The notes: generated by a model from the letters alone, not told the origin. Positions 48,928 to 57,936 are shown, counted from the first letter of the stretch. The stretch is 64,000 nt of DNA from an uncultured Alteromonadaceae bacterium (GCA_913056495.1 CAJXMO010000009.1:1-64000); one strand, 5' to 3'. Numbers and translations are program-made.

Positions 48928-48960
48928 GAGTCACCATTTTCCTATATTCTATTTATAAAT

Positions 48961-48980
48961 AAATGTTAACGTTTCCATTT
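48961..48980. promoter_or_regulatory. LacI/GalR-type operator-like site
   Basis: AAATGTTAACGTTTCCATTT: a near-palindrome centred on AACGTT with a TTTCCA half, 34 bases upstream of the dehydrogenase start. It matches the general LacI-family operator shape and suggests sugar-responsive repression. The regulator gene is not in the window. Confidence 0.5.
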
Positions 48981-49355
48981 GTCTGTTCATATTAAGTTAA
49001 AAATTTATAAAGATAAACCGATTGGCGTGAATTAAGTGCATAATGACTAGATGTAATTTTTTCATTGTTTAACCAGTATCTACATAAGATCATTTTGCGT
49101 TGACAATTAGTGTGGTAAACTCGCGCCGAATTTATTCAATTGATAAAGAAATTTTTAGGAAAGGTAATCAAAAGCAGGCTGAATTTGGTGTTTTGCTTAA
49201 TTTAACAACAAATTTGCGTCTGAAACGAAAATATTTCAAACATTTTTTTGAAATTCCTGTATCCTATCGCGCGTTAAATGTTCAAGTTGCATCTCAATTA
49301 GGATTGACGATGATTTGGACATACATTCTTGACACATAATTAGTAGAGTAAAGCA
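48981..49355 (+). promoter_or_regulatory. Upstream region and leader of the EF-G2 gene
   Basis: 375 bases between divergent genes. TTGACA occurs at 49100-49105 but with no good -10 at 17 bases. A 79-codon frame (49100-49339) has no ribosome binding site and low coding quality and is not called. GTAGAGTAAAGC precedes the ATG at 49356. Confidence 0.35.
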
Positions 49356-51446
49356 ATGACTGATCTATCCAAATATAGAAATATTGGTATTTTCGCTCAC
49401 GTAGATGCTGGTAAAACCACTTCAACAGAGCGTATTCTTAAGCTTACTGGTAAAATTCATAAGACTGGTGAGGTACATGACGGTGAATCTACTACCGACT
49501 TCATGGAACAAGAAGCTGAGCGTGGTATTACTATCCAATCAGCTGCAACTACTTGTTTTTGGAACGACCATCGTTTAAACATCATCGATACGCCTGGACA
49601 CGTTGACTTCACAGTTGAAGTATACCGTTCACTAAAAGTATTAGACGGCGGTGTTGGTGTATTCTGTGGTTCTGGTGGTGTTGAACCTCAATCAGAAACT
49701 AACTGGCGTTATGCGAACGATGCAGAAGTATCTCGTTTGATCTTCGTAAACAAGTTAGACCGTATGGGTGCTGATTTCTACCGTGTTGTTAAACAAGTTG
49801 AAAACGTACTTGCTGCAACTCCACTAGTTATGACTTTACCAATCGGTATCGAAGACGATTTCTGTGGTGTAGTTGACGTATTATCTCAAAAAGCATACAT
49901 CTGGGATGATTCAGGTTTACCAGAGAACTTCGAAGTAACTGACGTGCCAGCTGATATGGTTGAAAAAGCGGCTGAATACCGTGAAGCATTAATCGAAACT
50001 GCATTAGAGCAAGACGAAGACTTAATGATGGCATACCTGGAAGAAGGTGTTGAGCCATCTGTTGAGCAAATCAAAGAATGTATCAAGAAAGGTACACACA
50101 ACTTATCTTTCTTCCCAACATACTGTGGTTCTGCATTTAAAAACAAAGGTATTCAATTAGTATTGGATGCGGTTGTTGATTATTTACCGTCTCCAACTGA
50201 AGTTGAGCCACAAGACTTAACTGATGAAGAAACGGGTGAGCCTACTGGTGAAGTCGCAACTGTTTCTGTTGACGAACCTTTCCGCGCGTTAGCATTCAAA
50301 ATTATGGATGACAGATTCGGTGCATTAACCTTTATCCGTATTTACTCAGGTAAATTAAATAAAGGTGATACTATCCTTAACTCTGCAACAGGTAAAACTG
50401 AGCGTATCGGCCGTATGGTTGAAATGCACGCAAACGATCGTACTGAATTAACTTCAGCACAAGCGGGTGACATCATCGCAGTTGTTGGTATGAAGAACGT
50501 TCAAACTGGTCACACTTTATGTGATCCTAAGAATGCTTGTACGTTAGAACCTATGATCTTCCCAGAGCCGGTAATCTCAATTGCTGTAGCGCCTAAAGAT
50601 AAAGGTTCAACTGAGAAAATGGGTATCGCAATCGGTAAAATGGTTGCTGAAGATCCGTCTTTCCAAGTTGAAACTGACGAAGATTCTGGTGAAACCATCC
50701 TTAAAGGTATGGGTGAACTTCACTTAGATATTAAAGTAGATATCTTAAAACGTACTTACGGTGTTGAGTTAGATGTAGGTCAGCCTCAGGTTGCTTACCG
50801 TGAAACTATCACTAAAGAAATCGAAGACAGCTATACGCATAAGAAACAATCTGGTGGTTCTGGTCAGTTCGGTAAAATCGATTACCGCATCAAGCCAGGC
50901 GAAGCGAACTCTGGTTTCAAATTCACTTCAACGGTTGTTGGTGGTAACGTTCCTAAAGAATTCTTCCCTGCAATCGAAAAAGGTTTCGCTGGTATGATGC
51001 AAGAAGGTGTTCTTGCTGGCTTCCCAACGTTAGACGTAGAAGTTGAATTATTCGACGGTGGTTTCCACGCAGTAGATTCATCTGCAATCGCGTTCGAAAT
51101 TGCAGCTAAAGGTGCATTCCGTCAATCTATGCCAAAAGCAGGTCCTCAGTTACTTGAGCCTATCATGAACGTTGACGTATTTACGCCAGAAGATCACGTT
51201 GGTGATGTTATCGGTGATATCAACCGTCGTCGTGGTATGATCAAAGACCAAGAAGCTGGTGCTACTGGTGTTCGTGTTAAAGCAGACGTTCCATTATCAG
51301 AAATGTTTGGTTACATCGGTCACTTACGTACTATGACTTCAGGTCGTGGTCAGTTCTCTATGTCTTTCTCGCACTATGCTGCATGTCCGCAAAACGTTGC
51401 TGACGCAGTAATTGCTGCAGAAAAAGAGAAAAAAGCAGCTAAATAA
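49356..51446 (+). CDS. fusA: Elongation factor G, EF-G2 type
   Basis: 696 aa, full length. Ribosomal translocase GTPase. G1 [12 protein letters not shown] (about 15-26), switch [14 protein letters not shown]3 DTPGHVDF, G4 NKLDRMGAD, and domains II-V including [26 protein letters not shown] and [18 protein letters not shown]. Its sequence type ([45 protein letters not shown]) is that of the second EF-G of Vibrio/Alteromonas relatives. It stands alone here, not in a str operon with rpsL, rpsG and tuf, so another fusA copy is likely elsewhere. Codon use is strongly biased to high-expression codons (GGT, CGT, AAC) compared with its neighbours. Confidence 0.97.
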   Translation: MTDLSKYRNIGIFAHVDAGKTTSTERILKLTGKIHKTGEVHDGESTTDFMEQEAERGITIQSAATTCFWNDHRLNIIDTPGHVDFTVEVYRSLKVLDGGVGVFCGSGGVEPQSETNWRYANDAEVSRLIFVNKLDRMGADFYRVVKQVENVLAATPLVMTLPIGIEDDFCGVVDVLSQKAYIWDDSGLPENFEVTDVPADMVEKAAEYREALIETALEQDEDLMMAYLEEGVEPSVEQIKECIKKGTHNLSFFPTYCGSAFKNKGIQLVLDAVVDYLPSPTEVEPQDLTDEETGEPTGEVATVSVDEPFRALAFKIMDDRFGALTFIRIYSGKLNKGDTILNSATGKTERIGRMVEMHANDRTELTSAQAGDIIAVVGMKNVQTGHTLCDPKNACTLEPMIFPEPVISIAVAPKDKGSTEKMGIAIGKMVAEDPSFQVETDEDSGETILKGMGELHLDIKVDILKRTYGVELDVGQPQVAYRETITKEIEDSYTHKKQSGGSGQFGKIDYRIKPGEANSGFKFTSTVVGGNVPKEFFPAIEKGFAGMMQEGVLAGFPTLDVEVELFDGGFHAVDSSAIAFEIAAKGAFRQSMPKAGPQLLEPIMNVDVFTPEDHVGDVIGDINRRRGMIKDQEAGATGVRVKADVPLSEMFGYIGHLRTMTSGRGQFSMSFSHYAACPQNVADAVIAAEKEKKAAK

Positions 51447-51465
51447 TTTTAATTATTAATTGCTT

Positions 51466-51503
51466 AAAAAAGCCCGCTATGTATTTGCATAGCGGGCTTT
51501 TTG
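51466..51503 (+). terminator. Intrinsic terminator of the EF-G2 gene
   Basis: AAAAAAGCCCGCTATG, loop TATTTG, CATAGCGGGCTTTTTGC: a strong GC stem with A- and T-tracts, 20 bases after the stop codon. Confidence 0.93.
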
Positions 51504-52138
51504 CATTTGAATGTTAAATTGAGTTAAGCCAGATTCAACCCAAGTTCAAGTCATACTCCTGTTTACAGCCTAATTGTGGGCAGCTAAAGTTGCAATGCTC
51601 GTATTGCTGTTTTAGATGATTTGCTCAGTGCCAGCGCTACTAACATTTTTGTCCGCATGCTTTTGACCGCTTTGCCGACATAACAAAGTTTATCTAAGCG
51701 TTTCGGGTAACAGACTCAAAGCCGACTCCAAGTTCACTTTTATAATAGTGACGAACTCCGTTTTAATTGACTCGATAAATTGAGATTGAGCGACCGATAA
51801 TACATCAAATTAAAGGAGCTGCTTATTTATTCAGTTATCAATGGTGGTGAGCCACAAACTCAAATTATTTCTCGCTTTGTTTTTAACAAAGTATCGGTTT
51901 AATGGCTATGATAGCTATTTAATAATATGATTTTATTAATTTTTTATAAGAATTAAGTTAGATAACGACCCATATTTGGCTCGTTTTGACGGTTGACTCG
52001 GTTACTGCTCTAAAATTATTGTTGTATCTTGGTTAATAAAGGCTTAAGTTTATGAAATTACTTAATTTAAAACTTATTGGAATGGTGTTGTTGGACTCAA
52101 TGTTGAAAAGTTCTATACGCACTTCTGATGATTAAGCT
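51504..52138. other. Non-coding transition before array 2
   Basis: 635 bases with only short frames (the longest, 52051-52134, would give 27 residues). No integrase fragment or recognisable attI was found. It links the EF-G2 terminator to the first cassette boundary and may contain decayed cassettes. Confidence 0.4.
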
Positions 52139-52145
52139 GTTATAC
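52139..52145 (+). other. Core-like cassette boundary, left end of array 2
   Basis: GTTATAC preceded by AAGCT. It matches the right core of an attC (compare GTTATAT and GTTATAA in array 1), but no paired left arm is apparent, so the upstream half may be lost or this is a secondary insertion site. Confidence 0.4.
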
Positions 52146-52186
52146 GTCAGCACAAGTTAAAAGATTCTAAATAGGAAGCAGTAGCA

Positions 52187-52747
52187 TTGGATATAAAGAA
52201 GATTCGGAAAGATTCATTACGTGGGCTTACGGATGAAATAGGTGTTTATGCTCTTTGTGACTTGGATCGAAACCCGATATATATTGGACAATCGAAAGAT
52301 GGGATTCGGACGAGAGTAAACCGACATTTGACCAGTGCAAGAAGTGACGTAATCGCAAACCGTCAGCTAGATATATGGGAAATCTGTGAAGTCTGGGCTT
52401 GGCCGGTCGAAGATAAAGAGCTAATTGATGAATTAGAAACTCATCTGATAAACCACTACAATACTACAAGCCCACTAGTTAACGGTAAGCTTCCAGCGCA
52501 AACAGGAGCAGCGCCCGGAATCCCAGAAAAACAAATCGTAGCGATAATGAGCGAAGAAGAGCGAGCTTTAAGGCTTGACCCATCTCGGAGGCTACCAAGA
52601 CAATTGGAACACCTGACCAATTTGTTTAGCCATATTCTAGAAGTAAAAAATAACCCTGAACAACGACGAATGCTTAGGGTTCACTTCAACAGAACTGAGC
52701 AATACTACAAGAAATTTATGGAAGACTCGGGAGAAACCGAGTCGTAA
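52187..52747 (+). CDS. GIY-YIG nuclease, probable restriction endonuclease
   Basis: 186 aa. GIY-YIG fold from residue 19: GVYALCDLDRNPIYIGQS (GVY 19-21, YIG 32-34), then Arg41/Arg43 (GIRTRVNRH) and catalytic Glu84 (DELETHL). The C-terminal third has no recognised domain. TTG 52187 is preceded by AGGAAG eight bases upstream. It converges on a C5-cytosine methyltransferase, with only one base between the stops. GIY-YIG enzymes such as Eco29kI serve as type II restriction enzymes with C5 methyltransferases, so a restriction partner is the best guess. A DNA-repair or homing role is less likely. The pair lies in one integron cassette. Confidence 0.8.
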   Translation: MDIKKIRKDSLRGLTDEIGVYALCDLDRNPIYIGQSKDGIRTRVNRHLTSARSDVIANRQLDIWEICEVWAWPVEDKELIDELETHLINHYNTTSPLVNGKLPAQTGAAPGIPEKQIVAIMSEEERALRLDPSRRLPRQLEHLTNLFSHILEVKNNPEQRRMLRVHFNRTEQYYKKFMEDSGETES

Positions 52748-52748
52748 C

Positions 52749-53870
52749 CTAAGATACCTGCTGTAGAGGTTTGAGAACATGCCTTTCTATCCAAGAAACA
52801 GCGGGTACTACTAGGCCATCTCCAAAAACGTGATAGGCATCATTATAACGTTCGGGTAATCTATATCTGTCAGGAACGCCCATCAATCTTGCGGCTTCCC
52901 TACGTGAGAGAAGGCGTGCCCGGACATCATCATTATTTACAATGATTAGTGTCTGTCGGCTAGACCCACCTGTTGGTGTTCTGAGGCAGCCCGCAGTTCC
53001 ATCAAACCTGATTTCGGCGCGCTGTAGTTTCTCTCCGTTCTTTTGTTTTCTCACCCTTTTATATAAGCCACCAACTACGAGCCCAGTTGCACTTTTTGCT
53101 TTATCTAATTTTTCAATATTTGTCTCACTCATCATAGAAATAAGACGATCTACTTCTTCTTTATCAAGCTCTTTAACGTCAGTTGGATTTTCTTCAATAA
53201 TATCAATTAAATTTTTGTCTCTTTCTGGCGGTGAAGGCATTGACCACCAAACCCATTTCCTTTTTAGTTCTTTGGGTAACTTTTCATGAGCCTTGATTAA
53301 GTTGCTTGGGTGCCACTTCGAATTTGGTTTATCTGTAGTTAGATTTTTAAATCTAGTCTTCGGAACCTTAGTTGCTATCACAAATAGTCTAGGTCTAGAT
53401 TGGGGCACAAAATATACCCCATCTACAACGACGCATCCACAATAATACCCAAGGTTTGCCATAGAGCTAATGATTGCTTCGAAGTCTTTTCCTTCATGCG
53501 AAGTTATTGCGCCCACTACATTTTCCAAAACGATTATGTTTGGCGCTCTTTTTTCAAGTTTTAGCTCTTTTAGGATGGAAACGAGTTTATTAAAGGTACC
53601 ACTTCTATTTCCATTTAGACCTGCTCCATTGCCAGCTAAAGATAAATCTTGGCACGGGAAGGAGCCCCAAATTAAGTCAGCCTTCCCTGGTAAATGTGAG
53701 GCATCAAGGTTATAGATATCTTCTTGAAGTATCTCGTTGTCACCGAAATTATCAATATATGTACTAACTTTCTTTCCGCAAATATCATTTGCAAAGCTAC
53801 AATCCCAGTCTTCACCTAGTCCTAGGCGCGCCATTCCACCACCAGAAAAAAATTCAAAAAAGTTAGGCAT
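52749..53870 (-). CDS. DNA (cytosine-5) methyltransferase
   Basis: 373 aa. Motif I FFEFFSGGGMARLGLG, motif IV GSFPCQDLSLAG (catalytic Cys about residue 73), motif VI VLENVVG, motif VIII PQSRPRLFVIA, target-recognition region (about 230-300), motif IX/X RLLSRREAARLMGVPDRYRLP. It methylates cytosine in a specific site to protect host DNA from the partner nuclease. AGGAGG lies nine bases before ATG 53870; ATG 53876 is only three bases from it. It overlaps the 90-residue gene upstream by eight bases or more, so they are co-translated. Confidence 0.92.
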   Translation of the reverse strand: MPNFFEFFSGGGMARLGLGEDWDCSFANDICGKKVSTYIDNFGDNEILQEDIYNLDASHLPGKADLIWGSFPCQDLSLAGNGAGLNGNRSGTFNKLVSILKELKLEKRAPNIIVLENVVGAITSHEGKDFEAIISSMANLGYYCGCVVVDGVYFVPQSRPRLFVIATKVPKTRFKNLTTDKPNSKWHPSNLIKAHEKLPKELKRKWVWWSMPSPPERDKNLIDIIEENPTDVKELDKEEVDRLISMMSETNIEKLDKAKSATGLVVGGLYKRVRKQKNGEKLQRAEIRFDGTAGCLRTPTGGSSRQTLIIVNNDDVRARLLSRREAARLMGVPDRYRLPERYNDAYHVFGDGLVVPAVSWIERHVLKPLQQVS

Positions 53871-54135
53871 CTCCATTTGCCTCCTTTCTATATTCAGCTG
53901 TTAGTTCGCGCACGCAATCATGCACCTTCTCTTGGTCGTCCGTACCAACAGGATAAGATGGGCATTTCCGCCCAGAAACAACTCCGTCATATGATATTTG
54001 AACTTTAGTTACAGGCTTAAACTCACCATCTCCCCAATCTTCCAGCCCAATAGATACTTTGTAGGTTGTGCCTTCTGGGTGAGGGGCGCTAGCTTCGATA
54101 TCTTTAGATTTTTGAGGGTAGAATGTACGTGGCAT
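53863..54135 (-). CDS. Small protein co-translated with the methyltransferase (90 aa)
   Basis: No family recognised. Basic N-terminus (MPRTFYPQKSKDIEA), a central beta-strand segment (TYKVSIGLEDWGDGEFKPVTKVQISYDGVV) and an acidic helical C-terminus (DDQEKVHDCVRELTAEYRKEA). It has no helix-turn-helix, so it is not an ordinary controller protein. Its stop is inside the methyltransferase start region, a typical coupled arrangement, so it may be a restriction-modification accessory or a regulator of another type. Confidence 0.65.
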   Translation of the reverse strand: MPRTFYPQKSKDIEASAPHPEGTTYKVSIGLEDWGDGEFKPVTKVQISYDGVVSGRKCPSYPVGTDDQEKVHDCVRELTAEYRKEANGDA

Positions 54136-54173
54136 TTGGATGTAATTAAGCTTTGATAGATAGTGCTGATAAA

Positions 54174-54207
54174 TTTACTATAGGTTCCTATAGGAGTCTA
54201 TAGTAAA
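54174..54207 (-). promoter_or_regulatory. Three CTATAG boxes spaced 10 bp apart
   Basis: CTATAG occurs at 54178-54183, 54188-54193 and 54198-54203, exactly one helix turn apart. The set is framed by the inverted repeat TTTACTATAG / CTATAGTAAA, and the central box sits in palindromic CCTATAGG. It lies 39-72 bases upstream of the 90-residue/methyltransferase operon, where an operator would be expected. Confidence 0.6.
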
Positions 54208-54223
54208 CTGCATCAAAAACGTA

Positions 54224-56355
54224 TAATCGGGTAGCCGAGGGTATCTAGCCCTCAGCCCCCACAACACCCTGCATGCGGGTCCGCACAGGGCGTTTCATCT
54301 AACAGATTACCCGTACTTTGATCCATCCGTCTCTGAGTGAATATAGTCCCTCAGCTTTCAGATAATTTAAGCTTAAAGCCTGTTGAATACCGGGTGTTTT
54401 CGAGCTGCGCCAAGGCCCTTTACTTGTGATACCGCAAGCTACGGCTGCTTGCACATGCACACCCCGTTTCATTAGGTTTCTCACTTTAGTTCTGGGTTTT
54501 CGCCATTGCCGCCAGTAACACATCCTCACTCTGCGCCTTATCCAGTGGTCTAAATCAACACATTGCTGGTATGCGTTTGCAATGCCAAAATAGTTGATCC
54601 ATCCCCTTAAATATTGGCTCAATTTAAACAACTGATATTGCATGCTCACGCCCCAATTACGGTTAGTTAAAATGCGTACCTGTCGCTTAAATTTGTGCAG
54701 GGTTTTGTCATGCCATTTGATTGCTCCACGTTTAAAGGTAAACCCTAAGAATTTACTTTGTGTGGTTTTAACCACATGACTTTTATCCGTGTTAACAAGC
54801 AATTTGAGTTTTGTTTCAAGGAACCGAGTGACACTGGCAAGTACACGTTCGCCCGCGCGTTTTGATTTTACTAAGATGATAAAATCATCAGCGTAACGGG
54901 CAAATTGGTGACCTCGTTGCTCCAATTCTTTGTCTAAATCATCCAACATAATGTTGGATAACAACGGTGAAAGTGGACCGCCTTGCGGTACTCCTTCTAA
55001 ACTCGGAATTAGCGTGCCATTGTCATCAATTCCGGCTCTCAAATAACGGCCAATGAGTTTGAGCAAGCGTTTATCTTTGACATGACGTGATAAATTTCGC
55101 ATCAATAAGTCGTGATTGACTCTGTCAAAGAATTTCGATAAATCGACATCTACCGCAATGTTGCGTCTAGATTTTATGATTTGTTGAACTTGCTTCACTG
55201 CTTGCAGGCCGTTACGGTTAGGACGAAAACCAAAGCTGTTACCTGAGAAAGTTCCATCAACAATAGGCGATAAAACCTGAGTAATGGCTTGCTGGATAAC
55301 CCGGTCGACCACTGTGGGTATGCCGAGTTGCCGTTTGCCGCCATCGGGTTTATCAATTTCAACGCGTTTGACCGGTTGTGGACGATAAGTCCCATTTTCG
55401 AGTTGAGCTTTGCACTGTTGCCAGTGTTGTTTTGCCCAGTCGATAAATTGGTCTATTTTCATACCATCCACACCCGCTGCGCCTTTGTTGGCTTTAACTT
55501 GCTTCCATGCGCGTTGAAGATTATCGTTTGATAAAACGTGTTCGAATAAATCAAAGTTGAAGGTTGATTGCACTGCATTACGCTGCATATCAGAACCACA
55601 GGACTGTGGCGTATAGTTATGTAAGTAAGACATGAAGTATTCCTTCGGTTAAATGTTCAGGCCTTCACCGTGTCCCATCCATTACGATGGGGGTTTGGCT
55701 ACTATGCCGTCTGCTGACTGCTGGATAATCACAAAATAAATTGCTCTAAATTGCGCTGCGTGCGTATCGGTGGGTGTTGCAGTGGTTTCGCTCGTAGTCT
55801 ATTTCGCAACCAAATAGCACGCCAAGGGGTTGATTGACCAGCCACTTACTGGTATTTTCCGCAGCGATAGCGCAGGCCGCATGTTATCCAGCCTTTATGA
55901 ATAAGGCTTCCTGCCTAATTCAAAAGCCCAGCTACGGCATCCTGCCTTCGCGCTTAAATCTTCGATTTTCGCCCCCGAATAAGAACATTAACTTTCATTG
56001 CACAACTGCATCATTTACGGTGGCCGTTAGATCACGTGACTTCGTTATCTTGTGCTAACTCGTCTTCAGCCTACGCCTAGTATGATGTTCTCGGCTTTGG
56101 CATCCTGCGTCGCCCTACCTTCTGCATCCATGCAGTCGTTGTTCATCAGCTCGCAATTTTGCTAGCGGCTTGACCGCCATGGATGGTGGAAATGCTGATA
56201 TTGCAGGAGAAATATATCAGTCCTCCACACAAACCTTCGCGGATTTGCACTTGCCATTCGCTAGTAGTTATCGTTTAATAACAATCAGTTATTTGAACGG
56301 TGATCTTCCTACAGAGGACTTTCACCTCATTAGTTAATGCCCATGTCGGGCGTAC
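54224..56355 (-). mobile_element. Group IIC-attC intron, copy 2
   Basis: The same 2132-bp intron as at 1521-3652 (offset 52703), inserted in the bottom strand of a different attC at TTGT/TA. Every stretch I compared matches, and the encoded proteins are identical. Boundaries are fixed by the attC sequence restored on excision. It lies between the restriction-modification genes and the rest of their attC. Confidence 0.93.
54299..55633 (-). CDS. Group II intron reverse transcriptase/maturase, copy 2
   Basis: 444 aa, the same protein as that encoded at 1596-2930, with YADD at 247-250 and the same maturase domain and lack of an endonuclease domain. With both copies intact, either could mobilise the intron or act in trans on degenerate relatives. 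Confidence 0.95.
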   Translation of the reverse strand: MSYLHNYTPQSCGSDMQRNAVQSTFNFDLFEHVLSNDNLQRAWKQVKANKGAAGVDGMKIDQFIDWAKQHWQQCKAQLENGTYRPQPVKRVEIDKPDGGKRQLGIPTVVDRVIQQAITQVLSPIVDGTFSGNSFGFRPNRNGLQAVKQVQQIIKSRRNIAVDVDLSKFFDRVNHDLLMRNLSRHVKDKRLLKLIGRYLRAGIDDNGTLIPSLEGVPQGGPLSPLLSNIMLDDLDKELEQRGHQFARYADDFIILVKSKRAGERVLASVTRFLETKLKLLVNTDKSHVVKTTQSKFLGFTFKRGAIKWHDKTLHKFKRQVRILTNRNWGVSMQYQLFKLSQYLRGWINYFGIANAYQQCVDLDHWIRRRVRMCYWRQWRKPRTKVRNLMKRGVHVQAAVACGITSKGPWRSSKTPGIQQALSLNYLKAEGLYSLRDGWIKVRVIC

Positions 56356-56424
56356 ACAAGCCCATCCAAGCGACCGCATTCTGCGGCGCTTGATGGGGGC
56401 GTTAGAACTACTCAAGGAGATTTC

Positions 56425-57000
56425 GTGTACGACGCACATTCATTAAGTGGAATAATAGAAAAGATTGGTTCTGACCTCCCTCGGCGCGTTGAATATTTGA
56501 AGAAGGAACCCATTGTCACTATCGGCTATATGACATCTTTAGATATGAATACTCCAACTCGATATCAAACTGTAAAAGTTCAAGAAGATCGCAGCTCAAA
56601 ACTCGTTGGAATATTGCTAGCTCATCCAAAATCAGCAATATCTAAAAGTGAAATAGTTAGTCATCTGAACTACTTTCATCATCGCTCAGGCGAAGCTATT
56701 GATTTCTTTTGTGTGGGTTATGGTGCCTATTGGCCAGAAAATCATTTCCCCGATCAAGACTCAACGGCAAGAATAGATGGGGTTGATTGGCTTTTTAGCG
56801 AAAAAGCATTTTCCGATGTAATTCATGAGATTGAATCTGTATCTAGATGGCAATATAGCGGAGAAACAGAGTTGTTGCTTATTTCAGCTAGGAGGCAGGA
56901 GGATGGAAATACCTTAATGGATTACTCTTCTGCAATCGTGTGCAACCTTGAAGCAATGCAGAAAGACCAGGCTTTCACTTCAGTACGTTCATTTTTTTAG
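56425..57000 (+). CDS. Cassette-encoded protein truncated by an in-frame TAG (191 aa)
   Basis: Unrecognised cytoplasmic protein with mixed alpha/beta composition and no signal. GTG 56425 has AAGGAG five bases upstream and follows the split attC by 17 bases. The TAG at 56998-57000 ends it, but the same frame then stays open for 59 further codons to TAG 57178-57180 at the next attC, with ordinary amino-acid composition. So the gene is either truncated by a nonsense mutation or, less likely, read through. The 191-residue form may still be active. Confidence 0.7.
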   Translation: MYDAHSLSGIIEKIGSDLPRRVEYLKKEPIVTIGYMTSLDMNTPTRYQTVKVQEDRSSKLVGILLAHPKSAISKSEIVSHLNYFHHRSGEAIDFFCVGYGAYWPENHFPDQDSTARIDGVDWLFSEKAFSDVIHEIESVSRWQYSGETELLLISARRQEDGNTLMDYSSAIVCNLEAMQKDQAFTSVRSFF

Positions 57001-57180
57001 GGTATATTTCGTTTCGCTAAAAAGAATAGTTGCTCGGATGAGACCTGGGGTCTTAGCAATCAGCAGGGTTTAAAGGCTGGTCAATCGGCTATTAAAGATG
57101 CTGTACTTTCGTTGCTACCAAAAAACCTTAAAGATTCATACAAAAAGGCAGAGCATTTTGCAGTGCGCAATATCGCGTAG
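57001..57180 (+). pseudogene. In-frame continuation downstream of the TAG
   Basis: 59 codons in the same frame as the preceding gene, e.g. GLKAGQSAIKDAVLSLLPKNLKDS, ending just before the attC at 57186. No start codon or ribosome binding site of its own. It is best explained as the former C-terminus of a 250-residue protein. Confidence 0.55.
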
Positions 57181-57185
57181 CTATT

Positions 57186-57255
57186 CTAATAAGCGCATGT
57201 TGTCGGGCTGGTTTTACGCTGCGCTCCAAAAATGCCGCAGAGAGAGGCGTTGAAC
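57186..57255 (+). other. Degenerate attC site
   Basis: Starts CTAATAAGCGCATGTTGTCGG and ends in core-like GTTGAAC (57249-57255). The left half resembles attC 7 (6225-6290), but the right arm no longer pairs well. The next element begins inside the core. Confidence 0.5.
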
Positions 57256-57418
57256 TTGTAGAAAAACCCTTTGGGAATTTTTAGGTTTAATTTTTGTACG
57301 ATAAATAGACTAAAAATGCGTTTCTACGTAAAATATTGATAGGATTCACCATTGAACAGGTAATTTTTTTGACGTAGCAAACGATAATTTTTTATGAGCG
57401 AGTTTTTTCTACAGTCTC
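57252..57418 (+). repeat. 167-bp inverted-repeat element (MITE-like), copy 2
   Basis: Homologue of 5431-5596: shared blocks include TTTAATTTTTGTACGATAAA, TAGACTAAAAA, GCGTTTCTACGTAAAAT and TTTTTTGACGTAGC. The left terminal repeat is diverged (GAACTTGTAGAAAAACC), while the right one is intact (TTTTTTCTACAGTCTC) and again is followed by GTTAG. No ORF. Confidence 0.75.
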
Positions 57419-57429
57419 GTTAGGTATTC

Positions 57430-57933
57430 ATGAGAGTCAGCATACTAATTTCATTCTTAATTTTTCTATGTAGTTGTAGTGAAGGGCGTAAAACAACTGA
57501 AGGCTATATTGATGAATGCTACGGCAGCGATTTCTCAAAGAATATGATTGGGAGAACGCCCAGCTATTCAGCTGTACTAGATCTAGATGTTTCTGAATGG
57601 GATAGTTTAAAACTGATTTTAGAAAGTTTTGCGAAAGAAAATGAATTACGTTTCTTTGAAGATATTAGAAGAACCAAAGGGTTAAACATGTTTAGCGTCT
57701 CTTTGTGTTCTAAAAATGGTTTATGGATTCATGCTGACAAAAGAATCTGGACTATTGGTGATTCCCCTGAACATATTCCACTGCCATTAATGATAACTGT
57801 CCTAGTATATAAAAATGAGGATAGGTGGGTTTCAATTTCAGATAACTTAAATACCCTTCTTGACGCAAAATGGCCAAATGAATTAAATACTGATCACGGT
57901 TATACATCTAGTTATAGAGACTCCTTGTATTGA
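57430..57933 (+). CDS. Cassette-encoded lipoprotein of unknown function (167 aa)
   Basis: MRVSILISFLIFLCSCSEG: signal with lipobox FLCSC (lipidated Cys16). The mature domain has a mixed alpha/beta pattern (SAVLDLDVSEWDSLKLILESFAKENELRFFEDIRR) with two internal cysteines. Unrecognised. ATG 57430 follows the GTTAG boundary of the inverted-repeat element by 6 bases, with AGG five bases upstream. It is followed by a truncated attC. Confidence 0.7.
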   Translation: MRVSILISFLIFLCSCSEGRKTTEGYIDECYGSDFSKNMIGRTPSYSAVLDLDVSEWDSLKLILESFAKENELRFFEDIRRTKGLNMFSVSLCSKNGLWIHADKRIWTIGDSPEHIPLPLMITVLVYKNEDRWVSISDNLNTLLDAKWPNELNTDHGYTSSYRDSLY

Positions 57934-57936
57934 AAA

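Larger units (their letters stand above)
54218..56407 (+). other. attC site split by group II intron copy 2
   Basis: Left exon AACGTA (to 54223) and right exon ACAAGCCCATCC (from 56356) join to CGTAACAAGCCCATCC. The right part folds through GCCCATCCAAGCG and CGCTTGATGGGG and ends in core GTTAGAA (56401-56407). It closes the restriction-modification cassette. Confidence 0.88.

Noticed and set aside
49100..49339. 79-residue open frame upstream of EF-G2
   Set aside because: No ribosome binding site, poor composition, and it overlaps what should be the promoter and leader; not called.
51504..52138. Integron integrase or attI beside array 2
   Set aside because: No tyrosine-recombinase-like frame or attI-type sequence could be found in either strand.
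54174..54207. Classical controller-protein C-box
   Set aside because: The box spacing and sequence differ from known C-boxes and no helix-turn-helix controller gene is present; kept only as an operator-like site.
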